Assembly: GCF_014656215.1 (NCBI RefSeq)
Contig: NZ_BNBZ01000005.1
Span: 247,467-311,466 of the forward strand
Direction: 5' to 3'
DNA length: 64,000 bases
From: Streptomyces zaomyceticus
Lineage (GTDB): Bacteria; Actinomycetota; Actinomycetes; Streptomycetales; Streptomycetaceae
This document shows, in pieces, positions 32,982 through 41,318 of this stretch. Numbering within the stretch: the stretch's first letter is position 1; every line of letters begins with the position of its first letter. A program made the position numbers and the translations under genes. The notes under the pieces are model-generated. The model was not told the DNA's origin. It ran no database searches and worked only from the letters and a program-made list of their open reading frames with translations.

Positions 32982-33193
32982 CGTCCGTTCCGTCCCTTCT
33001 GGGTTCCGGATCCCATGATCTCGCACCGGGGGCCGGAACGGGGCCAGAGGGCCCCTCTCCCCGCAGGTCGACCACCCGCCCCCGCCGCCTCGCCGCGGCC
33101 CTCGCGGTCGCCCTCGCCCTCGTCGCCACCGCCGGCGCCACCGGATCGGCGGCTCCCGAAGGCCCCGCCGCCGACTCCGCACCCGGGGGTTCG

Positions 33194-34348
33194 GTGCCCG
33201 CCGGGCTCCGCGAGGCGATGTTCGTGGGCAACAACTGGGACGGAACGGCGGACGTCATCGCCGCCCGCGGCGACTACCGCCGCATCGGCCGCGTGAACGT
33301 CATCCCCGACAAGGAGGAACGCCTCCGCGAGATCTATCTGAACCCGATCAAACTCGCGTTCTTCCTCGGGGTCCGCAGCGGCCCCGGGGAGGGCCACGAC
33401 CAGTTCGTCGACGACATGTACGCGAGCCCCGACGGTTCCTCCATGGTCGTCTCGCGGCCCAGCTTCGCCGATGTCGTCTCCCTCGACCTGCGGACCGGCC
33501 GGATCAACTGGCGCTTTCCCGTGGCTGGTTACCGAGCCGACCACATGGCCGTCTCGCCCGACGGCACGCGGGTCGCGGTCTCCGCCTCCACCGCGAACAC
33601 CGTGCACGTCCTCGACATCGGAACCGGCCGCGAACTCGGCTCCTTCAAGACCGGTGACAAGCCCCACGAGAACGTCTTCACCTCCGACGGACTCCTGTGG
33701 AACATGTCCATCGGCGAGGTCACCACCGCCCTCGACGCCCCTTGGCTCGACTGGACCAAGGGCGATCGCCGGATCACCGTCGTCGACGCCACCACCTTCA
33801 GGACCGTCCGCGTCATCGACATGCGGGGCCGCCTCGACGCCTTCGGGCGCGGTGACCTCTCCGACGCCGTGCGCCCCGTCGCCTTCACCCCGGACGAGCG
33901 GAAGCTCTACTTCCAGGTCTCCTTCTACAACGGCCTCCTGGAGTACGACATCGCCACCGACCGGATCACCCGGGCCAAGGTCCTCCCCGGCAACCCGGCG
34001 ACCGACCCCGACCGCACGACCTGGGTCAACGACTCCCGCCACCACGGCCTTTCGATGAGTCCCGACGGCACCAGGCTCTGTGTCGCGGGAACGATGGACG
34101 ACTACGCCACGGTGGTCGACCGGGCCACCCTCCAGGAGGGTCCCCTCGTCGAGGTGTCCAAGCCGTACTGGGCGACAGTGAGCGGCGACGGACGGCACTG
34201 TGTCGTCTCCGAGAGCGGCGCCGACCGGGTGACCGCGATCGACTTCGCCACCGGCCGGCGGGTGGCGTCGGTGGACGTCGGCGACCACCCCCAGCGGGTG
34301 CGGCTCGCCCGCGTCCCCGCCGACTGGACGGGCCCGACGGGGAGCTGA
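33194..34348 (+). CDS. YVTN-type beta-propeller protein, signal peptide region lacks a start codon
   Basis: The annotated frame from GTG 33194 gives 384 residues with repeated blades ending DGT(R/K) or TGR, such as VVSLDLRTGRINWRF, AVSPDGTRVAVSAS and VHVLDIGTGRELGSF, the pattern of YVTN/NHL-like propellers. Upstream in the same frame, 33077-33190 encodes a convincing export signal (Arg-rich start, then AAALAVALALVATAGATG, then SAAPEG). However, there is no ATG, GTG or TTG in that frame until well inside the divergent CBS-BON gene. ATG 33015 lies in another frame, so a one-base indel near 33020-33070 would restore a secreted protein. It is convergent with the M19-like hydrolase gene. Confidence 0.8.
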   Translation: MPAGLREAMFVGNNWDGTADVIAARGDYRRIGRVNVIPDKEERLREIYLNPIKLAFFLGVRSGPGEGHDQFVDDMYASPDGSSMVVSRPSFADVVSLDLRTGRINWRFPVAGYRADHMAVSPDGTRVAVSASTANTVHVLDIGTGRELGSFKTGDKPHENVFTSDGLLWNMSIGEVTTALDAPWLDWTKGDRRITVVDATTFRTVRVIDMRGRLDAFGRGDLSDAVRPVAFTPDERKLYFQVSFYNGLLEYDIATDRITRAKVLPGNPATDPDRTTWVNDSRHHGLSMSPDGTRLCVAGTMDDYATVVDRATLQEGPLVEVSKPYWATVSGDGRHCVVSESGADRVTAIDFATGRRVASVDVGDHPQRVRLARVPADWTGPTGS

Positions 34349-34359
34349 GCGACGGAGGC

Positions 34360-34396
34360 GGGGCCGGCCGGATCGGAAGGCGATCCGGCCGGCCCC
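34360..34396. terminator. Perfect 16-bp bidirectional hairpin
   Basis: Arms 34360-34375 and 34381-34396 are perfectly complementary with a 5-nt loop (GAAGG). It lies between the convergent propeller and hydrolase genes and should terminate both. Confidence 0.9.
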
Positions 34397-34457
34397 GCTC
34401 CACGTCGACGGCCCCGGCCCAGGCCCTCGGGCTATGGCTCGTCGGTCCGTAGGTCCG

Positions 34458-36542
34458 TCAGGCCCTGTGGACCGCGACCTCGTAGAGCGAATAGCCCCAC
34501 TGGGTCGCCCGCCGCTCGCCGTGGATCCGCACGTACCGGGCGGGGGTCGACGCGAACTCCGCCGTGTCGTACCCGCCGTCCCCGGCGTCCGTGGACCACA
34601 CCGTCCGCCAGTCCGTGCCGTTCTCCGACACCTCGATGCGGTACTGGCGTGCGTACGCGCGCTCCCAGTCGAGGGTGACCCGGCCGATCGGACGCACGGC
34701 CCCGAGATCCACACCCAGCCACTGGTCGTCCGACCAGTCACTGGCCCAGCGCGTGCCCACGTTGCCGTCGAGGGCGCGGCCCGGCGCGTAGCTGGTGAAC
34801 GGGTTCCACTCCGAGGAGCTCGCCGAACCGGGCGCGCCCGCCGCGAGGTTGACCCCCGGCTCGTGGTTCTCGGTCGCCTTCCAGGTGGTCAGGTACGACT
34901 CCGCGCCGCGGGCCAGCTCGTTCACGACGCCCTGGCCGCCGCCGGTGAGCCGCACCTGCTCGATCCAGTCCGGCACCATGCCGTTGTGCGAGGCGCCGTC
35001 GGTGTTGACGTCCCAGGTGCGCTCTCCCGTCACCTGGCGGTCGATCATCGATCCGCCGTCGGCGCTGCGGAAGGGGTACTTCACCGCGTTCGGCGCGTCG
35101 GCGCCGACCGGCCCCGGCCAGCCGCCGACACCGTTCATGTCGGTGCCGTAGCCGAGACCGACGTTGTACTTGGCGCGCAGCGCGGCCTTCTGGCCCGCCT
35201 CGCCGACGAAGCCCTCGCCGCCGTTCATGTACTGGGCGACGAAACCGCCCAGGCGGTAGAGCCGCTCGGTCCAGTCGAGGTCCATCCAGCTGTGGCTGGA
35301 GAGTACGCCCGGGTACTCCTGGGACTCCAGGATGTCGAGCGCCCGCCCGGCGGCCTTGACGCTCATGTGGTCGAGCTCCAGCATCATCCCGCGGTCCATC
35401 ATGCCCCGCAGGGCGTACTCGCCGAGCCGGGTGAGACCGCGGGTGTTGCACTTCGCGTCGGAGGCGTACGAGGGGACGCTCACCCCGACCGGCAGCTTGG
35501 AGGCCATCACCGGGGCGGCCGCGAGCCCGATCGGGTTGTCGTGCTGGGGGCCCGCGCACTTCTCCGTGGCCCAGAAGGTGCCCGTCGACAGGAACTGGCC
35601 GATGTTGACCGCCGTCCCGATGGTCCCCGAGTCGAAGCGCACACCGCACAGCGCGTTGTCGAACTTGTGGCAGAGGAACATGCTCCGCACCCCGAGCCCG
35701 TACAGCTCGTCCAGGCCGCGGTCGATGTCCTCCTTGCTGCACTGGGCCACATCGAGGATCTGCTTGCAGCCGAACGGCTCCGAGGTCTCCACGCCCAGGA
35801 CGACGGCGAGCTTGCCCTGCTCCACCACCGAGCGCGCCTGCGCGGCGGAGGTGACGATCCGGAACCAGCCCTTGCCGGGGCCGCCGTACATCCCGTCGAC
35901 GTACTCTTGCAGCTCGTAGGTCTTACGGGCCTGGAGGCGGATCGACGTCATCTCGTCGCAGCTCCGGTCCCGCGGCAGGATCGAGCAGATCAGACCGTTC
36001 GTCACCAGGTCGTTGACGAGCACCCGCTGCCCGCCGCGCCAGGCACGCTCCACCCACGCGTAGTAGTTCTGCTGGTGGGTCAGGGAGTTGTGGGCCGGCC
36101 AGTCCTTGAACGTCGGCCAGCCGACCGGGTCGTGGTGGCCGTCGGCGCCGCCGGTGATGTTCTCGAAGAGCGCGCCCGAACCGTCGGGGTAGTGCTCCGG
36201 ACAGTCCTTGAGCGCGTCGGCCACACCACTCGTGGAGAAGGTCTGGCCGCAGATGAGGCGACCGCCGAAGCCCTCGTTGGACATCAGGTGGTTGTGCGCG
36301 TCGACGAAGCCGCGGACCTTGCCCTGCGCGTCCGTTCCCGTGAACGGCGCGCCGGTGACATTGATCTGCGAGTCGGCCGCGGGCCGGGATGTGGGCTCCC
36401 ACCACGAACCGCCGGTGGCGGCCGCGGGGACGGGGGCGGAGCCGAAGAGGACGGCGGCCAGTGCCAGGAACAGCGCCAGGAGGGCGGATCTGCCGCCGGT
36501 CCCGCGCGCATCAGGTCGTATCCGTGAAATGGGTCGAGTCAT
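34458..36542 (-). CDS. Secreted M19-like metallohydrolase with C-terminal F5/8 (discoidin) domain
   Basis: A 694-residue exported protein. A signal peptide (about 1-42) has an Arg-rich start and LLALFLALAAVLFG. The catalytic part (about 75-530) contains FVDAHNHLMSNEGFGG (first metal-binding His pair), ELDHMSVKAAGRALDI and YGTDMNGVGG, an order that recalls membrane dipeptidase/amidohydrolase enzymes. Several cysteines (GLICSILPRDRSC, CKQILDVAQC) suggest disulfides. Residues about 555-690 are an F5/8 type C carbohydrate-binding domain (WNPFTSYAPGRALDGNVGTRWASD, then YVRIHGERRATQWGYSLYEV). A dipeptide or amide in the cell wall or a decaying polymer may be the target. It stands alone. Confidence 0.85.
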   Translation of the reverse strand: MTRPISRIRPDARGTGGRSALLALFLALAAVLFGSAPVPAAATGGSWWEPTSRPAADSQINVTGAPFTGTDAQGKVRGFVDAHNHLMSNEGFGGRLICGQTFSTSGVADALKDCPEHYPDGSGALFENITGGADGHHDPVGWPTFKDWPAHNSLTHQQNYYAWVERAWRGGQRVLVNDLVTNGLICSILPRDRSCDEMTSIRLQARKTYELQEYVDGMYGGPGKGWFRIVTSAAQARSVVEQGKLAVVLGVETSEPFGCKQILDVAQCSKEDIDRGLDELYGLGVRSMFLCHKFDNALCGVRFDSGTIGTAVNIGQFLSTGTFWATEKCAGPQHDNPIGLAAAPVMASKLPVGVSVPSYASDAKCNTRGLTRLGEYALRGMMDRGMMLELDHMSVKAAGRALDILESQEYPGVLSSHSWMDLDWTERLYRLGGFVAQYMNGGEGFVGEAGQKAALRAKYNVGLGYGTDMNGVGGWPGPVGADAPNAVKYPFRSADGGSMIDRQVTGERTWDVNTDGASHNGMVPDWIEQVRLTGGGQGVVNELARGAESYLTTWKATENHEPGVNLAAGAPGSASSSEWNPFTSYAPGRALDGNVGTRWASDWSDDQWLGVDLGAVRPIGRVTLDWERAYARQYRIEVSENGTDWRTVWSTDAGDGGYDTAEFASTPARYVRIHGERRATQWGYSLYEVAVHRA

Positions 36543-36689
36543 CGTGGGCGACGCCTCCGGTCGGTGGGGGTGTACCGGGCGCCCCGAGGATCGCGGTGTT
36601 GACGGAGTGAGTCAATAGTCCGGGACAGATGACCTACTGAAGACGGAGGCGGCCCACCGGCGGCGCCTCCGGCCGACCCTCCGGAGGTC

Positions 36690-37283
36690 CTACCCCTCGA
36701 ACATCAGCATGAGTTGATCGGCCGTCAGATCGAGCTGGTCGGAGGCCGTCTTCTCGTCGCCGAGGACCAGGAACTGCAGCGTGAGACCGTCGATCACCGC
36801 GGCCAGGTACCGCGCGATCGTCTCCACCGGCACCCGCGGTTCGAGGCCGCGCTGCGCGCGGACCTGTTCGACCATCGCGCCCGCCGACACCACGTACTGC
36901 TCGTACTGGGCCCGCGCGAGATGCTCGAACCCCGGCTCGCGCAGGGCGTACTGGGTGAGGTCGTACGTCAGCATGTGCTCACGGGGGTGGGCCGTGACAT
37001 GGTCCCAGTACGTCTGCAGTGCCCCCCGTACGGTCTCGCGCAGGGTGGCGCCCGGCTCGACCGCCGACAGCACACGCGTCACGTAGTTGCCCGTGATCGT
37101 CTCGATCGCGGCCTCGAGGAGGGCCTGCTTCGAATCGAAGCAGTAGTGGAAGACGCTCAGCGAGACACCCGCCTCGGCACAGATCGACCGGGTGGTGGTC
37201 CGGGCGACACCGTCCCTGGTCATCGCCCTGATCGCCGCCTCGACCAGTTGCCTGCGTCGTTCGGCCGACGGCATCCGCCCCAT
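36690..37283 (-). CDS. TetR/AcrR family transcriptional regulator
   Basis: A 197-residue regulator. The HTH (about 8-58) reads RRRQLVEAAIRAMTRDGVARTTTRSICAEAG, then LSVFHYCFDSKQALL, and the remainder resembles the BetI-type ligand domain. The start is ATG 37283 behind GAGGAGGAACC; longer in-frame Arg/Pro extensions are rejected. On the same strand it follows an exonuclease gene by 49 bp and may be cotranscribed with it. It precedes the M19-like hydrolase gene by 147 bp. Its targets are unknown. Confidence 0.9.
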   Translation of the reverse strand: MGRMPSAERRRQLVEAAIRAMTRDGVARTTTRSICAEAGVSLSVFHYCFDSKQALLEAAIETITGNYVTRVLSAVEPGATLRETVRGALQTYWDHVTAHPREHMLTYDLTQYALREPGFEHLARAQYEQYVVSAGAMVEQVRAQRGLEPRVPVETIARYLAAVIDGLTLQFLVLGDEKTASDQLDLTADQLMLMFEG

Positions 37284-37332
37284 GGTTCCTCCTCGCGTCC
37301 GGCGCCAGGGTAGCCCCCGGCGACGGCGCCTC

Positions 37333-37911
37333 CTACGGAACGGCCCCGGCCCCCTCGGCCGGCCAGGCGCCGCGCTCCGCGAGCCGCAGGACGAGTGCCG
37401 CGATGTTCCAGGCATCGTCCTCGCCCCGGTGATGACGTCCTTCGAGGGGGAGTCCCGCGCATTCCAGGGCGCGCGCCATGCCGGGACGCCTGCGCAGGCC
37501 GTACGCCTCGGTGAACACGGCCTTCGCGTTGGTGTGGTGACGCCCGAACGGGTACCGGGTCCCGGTGACCCGGCACTGGTGGGTGAACTGGTTGCGGTCG
37601 TAGTCGCCCCAGCTCGCCCACGGGCGCGTACCCGCCTCGTAGGTGGTCGCGAGCAGCCGGCACGCGGCGGCGAAGTCCAGACCGGTGTCGACCTCCTCCT
37701 GGGTGAGACCGGTCAGTTCGGTGCAGAACGCACTGACCCGCGAGCGGGCCGGCCGGACCAGGATCCGGTGCCGGGAGACCCGCTCGCCCGCGGCGGGGTC
37801 GACCACGGTCAACCCGATCTCGATGATCTCGCTGACCGCGCCCGGCGGCCGCGCACCGTCCCAGCAGGTGGCCTCGACGTCGACGACATTGATCAATCCC
37901 CCGTGATGCAT
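37333..37911 (-). CDS. DEDDh-type 3'-5' exonuclease (KapD/ERI1-like)
   Basis: A 192-residue nuclease. The Exo I motif DVEATCW (11-17), Exo II SWGDYDRNQF (near 99-108) and Exo III HHRGEDDAWNIA (near 160-171, with His and Asp) match DEDDh exonucleases of the KapD/ERI1 branch, which trim single-stranded RNA or DNA 3' ends in a metal-dependent manner. The ATG start is near a short spacer with no strong ribosome site. It lies 49 bp upstream of the TetR gene on the same strand. Physiological substrate is unknown. Confidence 0.9.
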   Translation of the reverse strand: MHHGGLINVVDVEATCWDGARPPGAVSEIIEIGLTVVDPAAGERVSRHRILVRPARSRVSAFCTELTGLTQEEVDTGLDFAAACRLLATTYEAGTRPWASWGDYDRNQFTHQCRVTGTRYPFGRHHTNAKAVFTEAYGLRRRPGMARALECAGLPLEGRHHRGEDDAWNIAALVLRLAERGAWPAEGAGAVP

Positions 37912-38031
37912 GCCGAGGAGCCTAGGAGTCGTCCAGGGCTCCCGGCATCCGAATTACGCGGGGGAGCGTGCGTCCCGGGACCGCCGAGGCCCCGCATGAG
38001 AGGTGCGTCAGACGGTGTGTCGGGCCGTGTG

Positions 38032-38817
38032 TCAGGGGGTGTACGGGGCGTCACTGTGGTGGAGCTCGACCATCGCGGGCTCCGCCACCCGGTAGACGGC
38101 GGTGCGGCGGATCGTCACCACGGCGGCCGGATCGTCGTCACCCCGGGTGAGGTAGACGACCGTCGCCCGTCGCGTCGGCGAGGAGACGCCGATCGACACC
38201 ACCGGAGTGCGGTCGCCGAGCGAGTCCACGGCGGCCGGTACGGGGGTCCCGGCGTCGTTGCGCCAGGTGACGAGACCGAAGAAACGGCCCGTGCCGCCGG
38301 TGGTGACCTTGACGGCGGCCACGGCGTCCGCCGCCGGGTCGCCGGTCACGTCCCCGATGCCGCACTGCGACTGCAGCTCGACCACCACGCCGTCCCCCTC
38401 CCAGCGACCGTCCGTGAAGGCGATCGTCCCCTCCGGGGCGTCGGGGAACCTGAAGGACGAGTTCTGCAACTCGGCGTTCCGCAACTGGTCGCAGGTGAGC
38501 GCTCCGGCCGTGTCGCCGCCGCCGGGCTTCTTCGTGGGGCCGGGCTTCTTGCCGGGAGTGGGCTTCTTCGTGGAACCCGGCTTCTTCGACGAGTCCGCCG
38601 AAGGCTTGGCCGATTCCTTTCCCTCGCCCTTCCCCTTGTCGGTACCCCCGCCCGCGGTGTCGTCGGGCGTCTTCGAGGAAGCGGCGGGCTTGCCGGGCCC
38701 GCCCCCCGCACCCGGACCGCCGTCGTCCGGGTCCTGGCAACCCACCGCACCCGCCGCCAGCACGAGGGCCGCGACCAGCCATGTTCCCCGTGCCGACCAG
38801 CTTCTGGTTCCGTTCAC
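38032..38817 (-). CDS. Lys/Pro-rich lipoprotein of unknown function
   Basis: A 261-residue lipoprotein from GTG 38817, which follows AAGGGGGAACC. The signal peptide ends in the lipobox LAAGAVGC (Cys about 27). A long linker (about 30-100) is Gly/Asp then Lys/Pro/Ser-rich with repeated KKPG and KKPT units, suited to spanning the cell wall. The C-terminal domain (about 105-260) is globular, with Cys pairs (LTCDQLRN and QSQCGIGDV) that may form a disulfide, and a VVTIRRTAVYRV end. I do not recognise the family. It is divergent from the HhH/coiled-coil membrane protein gene. Confidence 0.85.
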   Translation of the reverse strand: MNGTRSWSARGTWLVAALVLAAGAVGCQDPDDGGPGAGGGPGKPAASSKTPDDTAGGGTDKGKGEGKESAKPSADSSKKPGSTKKPTPGKKPGPTKKPGGGDTAGALTCDQLRNAELQNSSFRFPDAPEGTIAFTDGRWEGDGVVVELQSQCGIGDVTGDPAADAVAAVKVTTGGTGRFFGLVTWRNDAGTPVPAAVDSLGDRTPVVSIGVSSPTRRATVVYLTRGDDDPAAVVTIRRTAVYRVAEPAMVELHHSDAPYTP

Positions 38818-39003
38818 CGCAGGTTCCCCCTTGCCGAGTCCCGCCGACCGTCGACCGGCCGACAGGGGCGAAGACGCGCCACTCGGCGGCGCGGTTGCGG
38901 ATGTCGGCCGAGTGGAGACCGAGCGGGAGGGAGCTCTGCCATCGGTCGCATCGATGGCCATAATGAGACCCCTTGACCTCTCCACTCCCCGAAGAGCGCA
39001 TCT
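38818..39003. other. Divergent promoter region
   Basis: A 186-bp spacer between the lipoprotein gene and the HhH/coiled-coil gene. The segment 38955-38985, with GGCCATAATGAGACCCC, is the most promoter-like on the plus strand. I see no strong palindrome. Confidence 0.4.
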
Positions 39004-40482
39004 GTGATCGACAGCACCACTTCTCTCCAGGCCCCCGAACGGGCCGAGATACGCGCCGAGCGCCGGCGGATCGTCGAGTCGATCCGTGCACACCGACGGC
39101 TGCTCACGGCGCGGCGGCCCTTCGAACTCGCGGACCGGCGGCGACTCCAGCGCGAGGCCCGGGAACGGGACCGTGCCGACGCACGGCGCGGAAAGTCCCT
39201 GCACCGCATCCACGAGAAGCGGACCAGACGCGAACGGTCGCTGACGAACAAGCTGAACGGGCTGGACGGGAAGCGTGCCGGGCGGGAGCGGCAGGCCCTC
39301 GCCGTCCTGCGCCGCGAGTCGATCGAACGGTCCTTGCGCGGCACCCGGCTGACCGCGAGCCAGGTCAACGGCATCGGCAGCGGACTGGTCCGCGACCTGG
39401 CCGCCCAGGGCATCACCACCGCGGCCGACTTCCGGCGCGTCGCCTGGGGCAAGGCCCCCAACGGCCGTGGCGGCGACGTGCTGTACATCTACCGTACGCA
39501 GGGCCGGAAGGTCCACATCAACGGCATCGGCGAGCATCGCGGCCGACCGCTCATGGAATGGCGGAGGGCAGCCGTGGCCCGCGCGGAGGCTCGGGCGCCG
39601 CATGAACTTCCGGCGGACGAGCGGCACCGCATCGAGGAGATCATCGAGAACGAGCGGATCCGTCTCCAGGGGGAACTGGACGAGCTTCCGGGGACGGCGG
39701 ATGCCGCACGCGCGGAAGTCGAAGAGGCGCACGCGGAGAAGCGGGCGGAGCTGACCGCAGCCGAACGGGAGAAGCAGGAGGAGGCCGACCGGCGAAGGGC
39801 CGAGTTCGACACGATGGGGGAGCGGCTGCTCGCCCTCCAGGCGGAGCTGGCCGCCCATGTCGACAGGTACGGAGACCTGGGGATGCGTGACCGCCGGGCG
39901 CGGTCCCGGGCGATGCGCGCGGCACCGGCCGTACCGCCGGCACCCGCGGCCCCGGCGGTCGTTCCGGCGCCTCGCTCGGAGGCTCCCGGCGCGGCGGCCC
40001 CCCGCTCACCGGAGTCCCGGGAGAGCAGCGAGGACAGCCCTGGCGTTCCCGGCGTTCCCAGCCTTCCCGGTGTTCCCGGTGTTCCCGGTGTGCTCGGGGA
40101 GCCGGGCGTCCGGGCAGGTGTCGGCTGGCTCCTCCCCGTCGTCCTCTTCGCCCTGACGGCGGTGCTGGGCGCGGGCGAGACCGACGCCACGCCGCTCTGG
40201 TTCGCCGTCACGGCCCGCCTGATCTCCCTGGCGGTCGTCGTGGATCTGTTGCGCTTGTGGATCCCGCGCAGGAAATGGCGTACGGCGGGGCCCATGCCCG
40301 CCGGGACCGGGCTGGTGGCCTGGGGGGCCTTCCTGGGGCTCGCCGGCGCGAGCATGTTCGCCGATCCGTCGTACGCGAGCGGCGGCGCTCCCTGGGCCCT
40401 GGCGATCGTGTCGGCGCTCCTCGTCCTGGGCGGCGCCCGTCGCCGCGCGAGCGACGGGAAGCCGGGGGCCGCTCCGGAGTGA
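39004..40482 (+). CDS. Helix-hairpin-helix / coiled-coil membrane protein
   Basis: A 492-residue protein from GTG 39004. Residues 1-115 are a highly charged helical region. About 118-185 contain LTASQVNGIGSGLVRDLAAQGI and KVHINGIGEHRG, two HhH-like GIG hairpins of the kind found in TerY-C/YegI-like proteins. Residues 190-300 form a second Glu/Arg/Ala coiled coil. Residues 305-375 are a disordered linker ending in repeated GVPGVP units, followed by three to four membrane segments (about 380-475). The layout suggests a nucleic-acid- or protein-binding cytosolic part tethered to the membrane. The name is descriptive; the function is unknown. Confidence 0.82.
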   Translation: MIDSTTSLQAPERAEIRAERRRIVESIRAHRRLLTARRPFELADRRRLQREARERDRADARRGKSLHRIHEKRTRRERSLTNKLNGLDGKRAGRERQALAVLRRESIERSLRGTRLTASQVNGIGSGLVRDLAAQGITTAADFRRVAWGKAPNGRGGDVLYIYRTQGRKVHINGIGEHRGRPLMEWRRAAVARAEARAPHELPADERHRIEEIIENERIRLQGELDELPGTADAARAEVEEAHAEKRAELTAAEREKQEEADRRRAEFDTMGERLLALQAELAAHVDRYGDLGMRDRRARSRAMRAAPAVPPAPAAPAVVPAPRSEAPGAAAPRSPESRESSEDSPGVPGVPSLPGVPGVPGVLGEPGVRAGVGWLLPVVLFALTAVLGAGETDATPLWFAVTARLISLAVVVDLLRLWIPRRKWRTAGPMPAGTGLVAWGAFLGLAGASMFADPSYASGGAPWALAIVSALLVLGGARRRASDGKPGAAPE

Positions 40483-40558
40483 GCGCCGGGGCGGCCGGGC
40501 CCGGGGCGGCGGGCTCGGCTTCTGCTCCGGTGCTGCCGGGCGCGGCCCCGGGGCCGAC

Positions 40559-41251
40559 TCAGCTCTCGTCCTGGCCCGATGCGGACCGCTCCAGGTCCAG
40601 GACCTCGCGCAGCGCCGCCACCGCGTGGGCGCGGTGCTCGTCGAGCCACCGGACCGTGGCCTCCTCGTCGCCGTGGCGGAGGGCGGAGATGACGGCCCGG
40701 TGCTCGCGCACGGCCTGCTTCCGATGGGCGGTCTCCGTGTAGTAGAGCGAGCGGTACGCGTCGGTGGAGTCCCACAGGGTGGCGATCAGACGGACCAGGC
40801 GAGGCATCCCCGACGCCTCGACGAGGGTGAAGTGGAAGCGCCGGTTCGCCGCCGCCATCGCGGGCACGTCGCCCTCGTCGGCGGCCCGTTCCACCTCGCG
40901 CTGGATGCGTTCGAGGGTGGCCACGATGCCGTCCGGCAACCGCCGCACCGCGTTGCGTACGGCCTCGGTCTCCAGCAGTTCGCGGATCCGGTAGATCTCC
41001 TCCAGGTCGGCGAGCGAGAGCTCCGCGACGAAGTAGCCCCGGTGTATGTGGTGGACGACCAGTCCCTCGGCCTCCAGGGCCTTCAGGGCCTCGCGAAGCG
41101 GCACCCGGCTCACCTCGAACCGGGCCGCGAGGGCGTCCTGACGGATCTGCCCGCCGGGCCTGAGCTCCCCGCTGGTGATGGCGCGCCGCAGTTCCTCGAG
41201 AACGAACTGCTGGGCGGTCTGCGGCCGCCGCTTCTGCACCGCGCTGCTCAT
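40559..41251 (-). CDS. FadR-type GntR family regulator (FCD domain)
   Basis: A 230-residue regulator. The winged HTH (about 10-75) reads QQFVLEELRRAITSGELRPGG, then QDALAARFEVSRVPLREALKALEAEGLV. The FCD ligand domain (about 85-215) contains the metal-binding pattern with RRFHFTLVEASGMPRL and REHRAVISALRHGD. Such proteins sense small acids or CoA esters. The ATG start is 67 bp from the CaiB-type gene stop, on the same strand. It very likely controls the adjacent CoA-transferase/glutaryl-CoA dehydrogenase divergon, which carries a GGATCC-centred palindrome. Confidence 0.92.
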   Translation of the reverse strand: MSSAVQKRRPQTAQQFVLEELRRAITSGELRPGGQIRQDALAARFEVSRVPLREALKALEAEGLVVHHIHRGYFVAELSLADLEEIYRIRELLETEAVRNAVRRLPDGIVATLERIQREVERAADEGDVPAMAAANRRFHFTLVEASGMPRLVRLIATLWDSTDAYRSLYYTETAHRKQAVREHRAVISALRHGDEEATVRWLDEHRAHAVAALREVLDLERSASGQDES

Positions 41252-41318
41252 CGCCTGTGACCTTCCGTTTCCCTCGCACTGCCACCGGAGAACCGCTCTT
41301 CCGGTGCCGACCATCTTC

